Of a DNA stretch of 21,127 bases, positions 1-5,376 are shown piece by piece (the first letter of the stretch is position 1; every line of letters begins with the position of its first letter). The stretch spans positions 1 to 21,127 of the forward strand of contig CALCEB010000129.1 in assembly GCA_937900045.1 (NCBI GenBank). Reading direction: 5' to 3'. Below the pieces are notes generated by a model. That model was not told the origin of the DNA, searched no databases, and saw only the letters and a list, made by a program, of their open reading frames with translations. A program made the position numbers and the translations under genes. This DNA is from an uncultured Acidobacteriota bacterium. Its GTDB lineage: Bacteria > Acidobacteriota > Terriglobia > UBA7540.

Positions 1-540
1 GAACAAGTTACAATAGACCATCTTAGAATAATCAAGTTCTGAAAATTGTGAGGAGACTTGAAGAGGAATGTGCGCCCGTAAAAGAGAATGTTTAGGGGCA
101 AACCCAAACTCGATTGAAAACAAAGGACGACTCGAGGACCAAACCCATCAAAAGCCACTGGGCAAAGCCATTAAGATAAAATAACTCCTGTATTATGAGT
201 AAGATACTTCAATTTCCAGGGAAAATCCAAGCCTTTGATTTAGAATCAATAAGTTAAAAGGACAGCGAAGGGCCGTGAGGCACAAAGTTATAAATACGGT
301 GTAAGTCGGCGCCGGATACGGTCGAAATTTCAAGCTGGGGCACCCTGCTCTGGCAGATGAACGCAAGCTCGCTCTGGGACGGGAAAAGTTGGCTGGGACC
401 GTCGTTCACGTCATTTTGATGCTTGATTTTTAAATGTCCAGCCTGTAACATCGCGCTTTGGCTGAACGGGCGGTAAAGCCCAGAGCCACTTGTCAAAGCC
501 AAGCAGGTTGCTGATAATATTGAGGAAACAGGCCAAACCC
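1..540. other. Low-GC leader stretch, no recognisable gene
   Basis: I see no credible gene here. The first ~240 bases are clearly more AT-rich than the rest of the window and are full of stops. Short open frames on both strands have no recognisable motif and no good ribosome binding site. One minus-strand frame (about 250-420) reads like the C-terminal tail of a protein but cannot be assigned. The only signal of possible use is a weak sigma-70-like promoter near 423-451, ahead of the first gene. Confidence 0.5.
423..451 (+). promoter_or_regulatory. Candidate sigma-70-type promoter for the subunit-III/cytochrome genes
   Basis: TTGATT (423-428) and TAACAT (446-451) are separated by 17 bases, each matching 4 of 6 consensus positions. 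The predicted transcription start would be near 458, about 80 bases before the ATG at 541. This is pattern matching only. Confidence 0.25.
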
Positions 541-1170
541 ATGAGCGAAAACGCCAATCCCAAAAATCCCAGCCGTCGCGAAGCCTTTCGCAAGTTCGCA
601 TTTGGCGCGGGAGCAATCACTGCCTTCCCGATCTTGGGCCAGGCGGAGAGCATGTCCCACATGGGCGGAATGAGTATGCCCCCGGTGGCTGCGCAGGCCG
701 CATCCACCCCAAACGCGGAGTGGAAGCCGCTCTTCTTTGACGATCACCAGAATGAAACGGTGATCGCGCTGAGCGAGCTCATCATTCCCGCCACCGACAC
801 GGGCGGCGCCAAGGCTGCGCAGGTGAACCGCTACTTTGACCTGGTGCTCAACGAATCAGATCCCGACCGGCAGAAGGAATTTCTGGAAGGCTTGGCCTGG
901 ATTGACGGACGGGCCTTGATGCTTCACAACAAACCGTTTATCGATCTGACGGCAGAACAACAGACGGCGTTGCTCGAGCCGCTCGCCGATCAGAAGAACA
1001 CCAATCCGGAAGATCATACCGGCGTCCGCTTTTTTAACGAGTTGAAAGGCTGGACCATCTTCGCCTATTATTCGTCTGAAATCGGCAGCATCCAGGAACT
1101 TCACTATGACGGGATGAACTATCACACCGAGTTTCCAGGCGCTTGCAAGCATCCTGAACATCAAAGCTGA
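541..1170 (+). CDS. Tat-exported gluconate 2-dehydrogenase subunit 3 family protein
   Basis: The 209-aa product resembles the small subunit (Gluconate_2-dh3 family) of membrane-bound flavoprotein sugar/alcohol dehydrogenases. That subunit is exported with the GMC-type flavin subunit and passes electrons to a cytochrome c. The N-terminus has a twin-arginine signal (SRREAFRKF, residues 11-19) followed by a hydrophobic stretch. A short Met/His-rich segment (SHMGGMSMPP) follows the signal. The family core is visible as the ELIIPATDTGGAKAA segment and the later EDHTGVRFFNELK region. I chose ATG 541 because it puts the Tat motif near the N-terminus; an in-frame TTG at 490 adds 17 unlikely residues. 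A cytochrome c gene follows 14 bases later, which fits an electron-transfer pair. The expected GMC catalytic subunit is not in the window, so the substrate cannot be named. Confidence 0.85.
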   Translation: MSENANPKNPSRREAFRKFAFGAGAITAFPILGQAESMSHMGGMSMPPVAAQAASTPNAEWKPLFFDDHQNETVIALSELIIPATDTGGAKAAQVNRYFDLVLNESDPDRQKEFLEGLAWIDGRALMLHNKPFIDLTAEQQTALLEPLADQKNTNPEDHTGVRFFNELKGWTIFAYYSSEIGSIQELHYDGMNYHTEFPGACKHPEHQS

Positions 1171-1184
1171 GGGAAAAACCAACT

Positions 1185-1532
1185 ATGAAGCTGGCTAAAC
1201 TAGCAATTCCATTGCTTTCTCTGTTTATCCTGAGTCTGGCATTTATATCCGCTTCCCTGGCCCAACCCGCCGCAAAGGCGGACGGTGGCGCGCTCTTTAA
1301 GGGCAAGTGCACCATGTGCCACGGGCCGGACGGAAAGGGCTACCCTGCGATTAAGACCCCCGATTTCACCAGTCCAAAGTGGCAGGCGTCGATGACGGAT
1401 AAGCAGATCATCGACATCATCAAAAACGGCAAAAAGGGTACGGCCATGATGGCCTTCGGCAGCCAGTTTAGCGACGCCCAGATTGTGGCCCTGAAGGATT
1501 ACATTCGCTCTTTAAATAGCGCCAAGAAATAG
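1185..1532 (+). CDS. Periplasmic class I cytochrome c
   Basis: This 115-aa protein has an N-terminal signal peptide (hydrophobic residues 6-24, likely cleavage after SLA-Q near residue 26) and one heme-binding CxxCH motif, CTMCH at residues 42-46. Met88 or Met89 (GTAMMAFG) is the probable distal heme ligand, and the C-terminal helix (SDAQIVALKDYIRSL) is typical of small c-type cytochromes. It would act in the periplasm as electron carrier, presumably for the subunit-3-like protein encoded 14 bases upstream. A GAGGG ribosome site overlaps the end of that upstream gene. The length is normal for a monoheme domain and no residue looks missing. The electron donor and acceptor are inferred only from gene order. 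Confidence 0.9.
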   Translation: MKLAKLAIPLLSLFILSLAFISASLAQPAAKADGGALFKGKCTMCHGPDGKGYPAIKTPDFTSPKWQASMTDKQIIDIIKNGKKGTAMMAFGSQFSDAQIVALKDYIRSLNSAKK

Positions 1533-1539
1533 AAAGCCG

Positions 1540-1605
1540 TCAGTAATCAGCAAAGGAAAACCAACCGGGGCAAGCTGATGGCTGAACGCTGATTGCTGAT
1601 AGCTT
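1540..1605. repeat. Heptad repeat GCTGANN with inverted partner
   Basis: Bases 1574-1605 read as four tandem heptamers, GCTGATG, GCTGAAC, GCTGATT, GCTGATA, plus a partial GCTT. An inverted version (TCAGTAATCAGC, about 1540-1551) lies upstream, so the two can pair in RNA. The element sits between the cytochrome gene and the ribosome site (GAGGT, 1611-1615) of the next gene. A related three-unit copy occurs at 19440-19458, also just before a gene. Its function is unknown. Confidence 0.5.
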
Positions 1606-1622
1606 CTTAAGAGGTATATCCG

Positions 1623-2708
1623 TTGGACAAACTGCGTCTGGGGATCATCGGTTCGGGTTTTGTTTCGAGCATCCATGCGGAAGCCTTGGAGGAAGTGCCG
1701 GAGGCGGTGGTGGTGGCCGCTTGCTCATCAAACTCCAAAAACGTGGAAGAGTTCGCCCGCAAGTGGCGCATCCCGGAAACCACCACGGATTACCGCAAGC
1801 TTATCAAACGCAAGGATATTGACGCCATCGTGGTGGGCATTCCTAATGACCTGCACCGCCCGGTGGTGGAAGCCGCGGCCAAGACAGGTAAGCACGTCAT
1901 CCTGGAAAAGCCACTTGCCCACACTTATGCGGACGGCAAGGCCATGGTGGATGCTTGCCGCAAACATAAGGTGAAGCTGGCCTATGCCGAGACCATTTGT
2001 TTTTCGCCCAAGTACGTCCGCGCCAAAAAGCTGGCGGACGAAGGCGCCATCGGCAAGCTTTATATGGTGAAGCAGGGTGAAAAGCACTCCGGGCCGCACT
2101 CCGATTGGTTTTATGACATCCGGCGTTCCGGCGGCGGCGCCATTATGGACATGGGTTGCCACGGCATCGAATGGGCGCGCTGGATGTTCGGTAAAGCCCA
2201 GCCAAAAAGCGTTTACGCCCATTGCCAGCGTGTTGCCCACACCCAACGCACGAAAGGTGAGGACAATTCCGTGCTGGTGCTGGAGTTCGAGGGCGGTGGC
2301 ATTGCCGTGATTGAGGATAGCTGGGCCAAGCAGGGCGGCATGGATGACCGCGTTGAGCTTTATGGCACGGAGGGCGTGGTGCTGTGCGATCTGCTACACG
2401 GCAGCTCCATGGAGACTTATAGCGCCAAGGGCTACGGTTACGCCGTGGAAAAGGCTGGCGAAACCAAGGGCTGGACGTTTACCGTGTTCGAGGAAGCTCA
2501 CATCTATGGATTTCCGCACGAGATGCGCCACTTTGTGCGCTCGATCCTCAACAACCAGCAGCCCGCTGAAACCGGTGACGACGGTCTGGCAACACTTGAG
2601 ATCATTTACGCCGCTTATGAATCTGCCGGCGCCGGTAAAAAGATTACTTGGCCCTACAAGCCCAGGAATCCGAATGACGTTCCCGTCAACGGCTGGCTGA
2701 ACCCATAA
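1623..2708 (+). CDS. Gfo/Idh/MocA family NAD(P)-dependent oxidoreductase
   Basis: The 361-aa protein has the two-domain build of the glucose-fructose oxidoreductase/inositol dehydrogenase/MocA family, cytoplasmic dehydrogenases of sugars and cyclitols. The N-terminal Rossmann domain opens with GIIGSGFVSSIHA (residues 7-19). The family signature EKPLA lies at 95-99, with the conserved lysine K96. The catalytic-type DxGxH motif is DMGCH at 176-180, in the C-terminal alpha/beta domain. There is no signal peptide. The start is a TTG at 1623, chosen because GAGGT at 1611-1615 lies 7 bases upstream and the Rossmann motif follows at once. It is 90 bases behind the cytochrome gene, with a heptad repeat between, so co-transcription is possible but uncertain. 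The substrate cannot be told from sequence; a GTAG hairpin begins 2 bases after the stop codon. Confidence 0.9.
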   Translation: MDKLRLGIIGSGFVSSIHAEALEEVPEAVVVAACSSNSKNVEEFARKWRIPETTTDYRKLIKRKDIDAIVVGIPNDLHRPVVEAAAKTGKHVILEKPLAHTYADGKAMVDACRKHKVKLAYAETICFSPKYVRAKKLADEGAIGKLYMVKQGEKHSGPHSDWFYDIRRSGGGAIMDMGCHGIEWARWMFGKAQPKSVYAHCQRVAHTQRTKGEDNSVLVLEFEGGGIAVIEDSWAKQGGMDDRVELYGTEGVVLCDLLHGSSMETYSAKGYGYAVEKAGETKGWTFTVFEEAHIYGFPHEMRHFVRSILNNQQPAETGDDGLATLEIIYAAYESAGAGKKITWPYKPRNPNDVPVNGWLNP

Positions 2709-2710
2709 TC

Positions 2711-2733
2711 GTAGCGCCGCCATCTTGGCGGCG
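2711..2733 (+). repeat. Solo REP-like GTAG hairpin downstream of the dehydrogenase gene
   Basis: GTAG (2711-2714) is followed directly by a perfect 8-bp stem CGCCGCCA/TGGCGGCG with a TCT loop. The arrangement and the TCT loop match the arms of the inverted repeat at 7736-7806. It could also act as a transcript-stabilising or terminating hairpin for the gene ending at 2708, but no U-tract follows. Confidence 0.65.
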
Positions 2734-2990
2734 TATTGGGTAGCCGCGGCGAACGATTATTCTCGCCATGGGCTCTTCGTCAGGGCATGGTTAGCCAAGC
2801 CTTTGCACGGGCCTAATCGAGTACCGGTTTTAGCCGCGATCGAGCCCCGGGCGCAATTCACTTCCAATTCCAACCTTTAATCTCAATCCATCGAAAAAAT
2901 AGGACGGACCGCTTGACTTTCGCTTTTTATTCGCCCACCCTGCAAGGGTCATGGCGAAGGGATGGAGCGCGGCAAGCTGCGAGACCGAAA

Positions 2991-3078
2991 GCGCAGACTT
3001 CCGCGCTTCAGGAAGCCTGCGGCTTGTGGCCTGCAAGGGATAAATGCCGCAGAGTTTCTGGAAAGCGAAACTTTGCGC
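2991..3078 (+). repeat. REPIN-like double-hairpin repeat, copy 1 (upstream of TA module 1)
   Basis: Two stem-loops lie about 28 bases apart: GCAGACTTCC paired with GGAAGCCTGC (2993-3020, one mismatch) and GCAGAGTTTC paired with GAAACTTTGC (3049-3076, one G-U pair). The spacer carries GCTTGTGGCCTGCAAG and ATAAATGCC. The copy is nearly identical to the one at 3922-4010 and to the right part of the one at 4625-4716. Here the outer GTAG/CTAC ends have decayed (AAAG on the left, TGCT on the right). Confidence 0.85.
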
Positions 3079-3217
3079 TGCTCAATAGGACGACTGTAGG
3101 CCAGTATCACTGCTAGGATAGGGCCTTATCCTGTGTTGCTGAAGCGCAGATCTGCACTCTCGGCCAGCTTAGTTTGTCCCTTTGCCTCTCGGCCATTGCG
3201 TGAGATCATGAAGTTGA

Positions 3218-3235
3218 TGGCCCAAACAGGGGCCA
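3218..3235. promoter_or_regulatory. Inverted repeat upstream of antitoxin, candidate autoregulatory operator
   Basis: TGGCCC-N6-GGGCCA is a perfect 6-bp inverted repeat ending 4 bases before the GAGG ribosome site (3239-3242) of the ParD-like antitoxin gene. Ribbon-helix-helix antitoxins usually bind such repeats in their own promoter, so this is a reasonable operator candidate. The palindrome GCAGATCTGC at 3146-3155 is the alternative. Confidence 0.3.
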
Positions 3236-3249
3236 AGTGAGGTACAGCA

Positions 3250-3471
3250 ATGACCATCAACCTCAAGCCCGAACAGGAACGGATCATCCAAGAGGAAATC
3301 AAGAATGGCCACTTCCGCACTCCCGCTGAGGTGCTGGATCACGCTTTGGCCGCCTTGCAAGAGAAGGAACACAAGCGCAGAGCCACAACACCGCGGAAGA
3401 ACTTGGCGCAATTCCTAATGGAATCTCCACTGGCTGGCGCGGAGTTGAATTTGGAGAGGCGGAAAGATTAG
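3250..3471 (+). CDS. ParD-like ribbon-helix-helix antitoxin (TA module 1)
   Basis: The 73-aa protein starts MTINLKPEQERIIQEEIKNG, the short beta strand and first helix of ParD-type ribbon-helix-helix antitoxins. Such proteins dimerise through the strand, bind operator DNA and neutralise a partner toxin with their C-terminal tail. The second helix is TPAEVLDHALAALQEKE, and the basic tail (about residues 41-73) would wrap the toxin. GAGG at 3239-3242, 7 bases upstream, supports the start. The toxin gene follows 17 bases after the stop, across a perfect palindrome GGGACGTCCC (3471-3480). About 15 of its first 40 residues match the antitoxin of the next module, so the two are paralogous, although this one is paired with a PIN-domain toxin rather than ParE. 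Confidence 0.82.
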   Translation: MTINLKPEQERIIQEEIKNGHFRTPAEVLDHALAALQEKEHKRRATTPRKNLAQFLMESPLAGAELNLERRKD

Positions 3472-3488
3472 GGACGTCCCATTGAACT

Positions 3489-3917
3489 ATGAGCGGATTC
3501 CTGCTCGATACCAATGTGCTTTCCGAGTTCAACCGGCGAGGCGAACCAGACCAGCGCGTGAAGCTCTGGCTCGAAGCAGCCGACACCGAATCCCTTTACG
3601 CCTGTGTCCTCACCTTCGGAGAAATTCGATTGGGAATCGAGCTTCTTCCTCCCAGCAAGCGGCGTACGCAGTTGGAGCTATGGCTTGAGCGGGATTTACG
3701 CGACTGGTTCGAAGGCCGAATCCTGGCGGTCAATGAGCCGATTGCAAATCGGTGGGGGTTGCTTTGCGCCCAGGCGCAGTTGAAAGGGCGGCCTCTCTCA
3801 GTCATTGATGCTCTGCTCGCGGCAACCGCCCTCCAACACAATCTTACGGTCGTGTCACGCAGTGTGGGCGATTTCTCGGTTGTGGGGCTTGGCGTGATTA
3901 ACCCGTGGGAGTCCTGA
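3489..3917 (+). CDS. PIN-domain toxin, VapC/FitB type (TA module 1)
   Basis: The 142-aa protein is a PIN-domain ribonuclease of the VapC/FitB toxin type, which cleaves RNA with metal ions held by acidic residues. The expected acidic set is visible: D7 in FLLDTNVLSEF, E45 in FGEIRLGI, D107 in SVIDALLAATA, and D128 in the VVSRSVGDF motif. It ends with NPW near the C-terminus, as many FitB-like toxins do. Full length and intact residues suggest a working toxin. It is encoded 17 bases behind the ParD-like antitoxin, which presumably neutralises it; the more usual partner of a PIN toxin is a VapB, FitA or Phd-type antitoxin. A repeat element begins 5 bases after its stop codon. Confidence 0.9.
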   Translation: MSGFLLDTNVLSEFNRRGEPDQRVKLWLEAADTESLYACVLTFGEIRLGIELLPPSKRRTQLELWLERDLRDWFEGRILAVNEPIANRWGLLCAQAQLKGRPLSVIDALLAATALQHNLTVVSRSVGDFSVVGLGVINPWES

Positions 3918-3921
3918 GCAG

Positions 3922-4010
3922 GTAGCGCAGACTTCCGCGCTTCAGGAAGTCTGCAGCTTGTGGCCTGCAAGATAAATGCCGCAGAGTTTCTGGAAAACGA
4001 AACTCTGCGC
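3922..4010 (+). repeat. REPIN-like double-hairpin repeat, copy 2 (between TA modules)
   Basis: This is the best-preserved left half. GTAG (3922-3925) leads into a perfect 10-bp stem GCAGACTTCC/GGAAGTCTGC (3927-3954, loop GCGCTTCA). The second hairpin, GCAGAGTTTC/GAAACTCTGC (3981-4008, loop TGGAAAAC), is also perfect. Read on the opposite strand the second hairpin also starts CGCAGA, so the two are head-to-head, as in a REPIN. It begins 5 bases after the PIN toxin stop and ends 31 bases before the ParD start, so it fills almost all of the space between the modules. Confidence 0.88.
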
Positions 4011-4040
4011 AATCTGCTGATCGGTAATGGAGGTGTTCCG

Positions 4041-4310
4041 ATGAACGTCCAGCTCAAACCGGAACTGGAGAGATTCGTAGCCGAAAGGGTCAAGACCGGG
4101 CAATACGCCGACGCCAGCGATATCGTCAACGAAGCGCTGGAGGTGCTCAAGGAGCAGGAGGAGTTCACGCCTGAGCACGAGGCCACCCTGCGACGGGAAG
4201 TGCGGCGGGGGATCGAGCAGTTGGATGCAGGCCAGTCCGCCGTCTTCGATGCCGAAAAGATCATCGCCGAAGAACGTCCGCGGCGGGCGGGCGGAAGAGA
4301 ACGCGATTGA
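4041..4310 (+). CDS. parD: ParD-family antitoxin (TA module 2)
   Basis: The 89-aa protein starts MNVQLKPELERFVAERVKTG with second helix DASDIVNEALEVLKEQE, typical of ParD ribbon-helix-helix antitoxins that repress their own operon and block ParE. The frame is open upstream to 3960, but those residues are only translation of the repeat. ATG 4041 has a strong GGAGG at 4029-4033, 7 bases away, and fits the family N-terminus. The C-terminal part (about residues 45-89, charged, ending in RRAGGRERD) should contact the toxin. The stop codon overlaps the ParE start by one base (TGATG), so the two are translationally coupled. With only 30 bases between the repeat and the ATG, its promoter must lie within the repeat or further upstream. 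Confidence 0.88.
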   Translation: MNVQLKPELERFVAERVKTGQYADASDIVNEALEVLKEQEEFTPEHEATLRREVRRGIEQLDAGQSAVFDAEKIIAEERPRRAGGRERD

Positions 4311-4597
4311 TGGCGGTGGTGCGCCGCTCGGCGCTGGCGGAGCACGACTACCGGGACATTTGGCGTTACATTGCCGCCGACAACCCCGGCGCCGCCGATC
4401 GGTTACTTCGGCGGATCGATTCCAAGCTGGAGTTGTACGCCCAGAATCCGGCACTGGGCACGGCCCGCGACGGCTTAGCTCCGGGGCTGCGAAGCTTTCC
4501 AGTTGGAAATTACCTGGTGTTTTACCGGATTGTGCCGCAAGGGATCGAACTGGTCCGCGTGCTGCACGGCGCGAGGGATTTGAAAGGGCTCCTTTAG
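4310..4597 (+). CDS. parE: ParE/RelE-superfamily toxin (TA module 2)
   Basis: The 95-aa protein belongs to the ParE branch of the ParE/RelE toxin fold; characterised ParE proteins poison DNA gyrase. Family hallmarks are the N-terminal helix segment (LAEHDYRDIWRYIAADNPGAADRLLRRI), the NPALGTARDGLAPGLRSFPVGNYLVFYRI core and the C-terminal VRVLHGARDLKGLL, which matches the usual ending of this family. I chose ATG 4310, which overlaps the antitoxin stop (4308-4310); a TTG one codon earlier is possible. The length is typical and no disruption is seen. The true target (gyrase or otherwise) cannot be read from sequence. Confidence 0.9.
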   Translation: MAVVRRSALAEHDYRDIWRYIAADNPGAADRLLRRIDSKLELYAQNPALGTARDGLAPGLRSFPVGNYLVFYRIVPQGIELVRVLHGARDLKGLL

Positions 4598-4624
4598 CAA
4601 TAGGGCAAGGCAAACGGCGCTTGA

Positions 4625-4716
4625 GTAGAGGCGGCTTTACGCCGCCATTTTGAGCGGCTTGTGGCCTGCAAGGGATAAATGCCGCAGAGTTTCTGGAAAG
4701 CGAAACTCTGCGCTAC
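4625..4716 (+). repeat. REPIN-like repeat, copy 3, chimeric (downstream of TA module 2)
   Basis: The right half matches copies 1 and 2: the same spacer (GCTTGTGGCCTGCAAG at 4658-4673) and a perfect stem GCAGAGTTTC/GAAACTCTGC (4684-4711), ending in an intact CTAC (4713-4716). The left half is different: GTAG (4625-4628), then a 6-bp stem GGCGGC/GCCGCC with loop TTTAC (4630-4646). The GTAG-plus-hairpin design is therefore kept while the left stem has another sequence. Confidence 0.8.
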
Positions 4717-4743
4717 CTGCTTTTCGCACCGGTTTCGAAATCG

Positions 4744-4772
4744 TTGACTTTACTTTCGCGGAGTCGTATACC
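4744..4772 (+). promoter_or_regulatory. Likely sigma-70-type promoter of the cox operon
   Basis: TTGACT (4744-4749) and TATACC (4767-4772) are separated by exactly 17 bases, giving 5 of 6 and 4 of 6 consensus matches. The predicted start near 4779 leaves a leader of about 30 to 90 bases, depending on which coxS start is used. It lies between the end of the repeat at 4716 and coxS, where the operon promoter is expected. Confidence 0.5.
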
Positions 4773-4867
4773 TGATGGCGTTGCTTGTGTGAATCGAGCG
4801 TGAGACCCGAATGGCGGATGGCAAGCGGGCGCTGACGGGAACAGTAGAGAGAAGGGAGATTCCAGCC

Positions 4868-5332
<465 letters not shown>

Positions 5333-5376
5333 GCAGGAAGCGGGAATTTACAACAAAGGATTCGAAGGAGGACAAC

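Larger units (their letters stand above)
2709..3249. other. 541-bp intergenic region made mostly of repeats
   Basis: No gene is supported here; the short open frames lack ribosome sites and run through repeats. It holds a solo GTAG hairpin (2711-2733), a double-hairpin repeat (2991-3078), a small stem-loop (AGGATA/TATCCT, about 3114-3131), a perfect 10-bp palindrome GCAGATCTGC (3146-3155) and an inverted repeat just before the first antitoxin gene (3218-3235). The stretch 2740-2985 shows nothing else I recognise. Confidence 0.6.

Noticed and set aside
254..420. Possible C-terminal gene fragment on the minus strand
   Set aside because: It reads somewhat like protein but I recognise no family, and no start or ribosome site supports it.
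2077..2700. Open frames within the Gfo/Idh gene in other frames
   Set aside because: They overlap a complete gene with clear Rossmann and EKP motifs and have arginine/proline-rich composition typical of shadow frames.
3471..3480. Palindrome GGGACGTCCC between antitoxin and toxin as an operator
   Set aside because: It lies inside the operon over the antitoxin stop codon, where an operator is not expected; a 10-bp palindrome could occur by chance.
2991..4716. Integron-like cassette array (TA genes separated by repeats)
   Set aside because: No integrase is present, the repeats lack recognisable attC core sites, and the GTAG-hairpin form fits REP elements better. The TA genes also keep their own ribosome sites and normal two-gene operons.
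2991..4716. CRISPR array
   Set aside because: Only three copies, 600-850 bases apart with genes between them, and not of spacer-repeat form.
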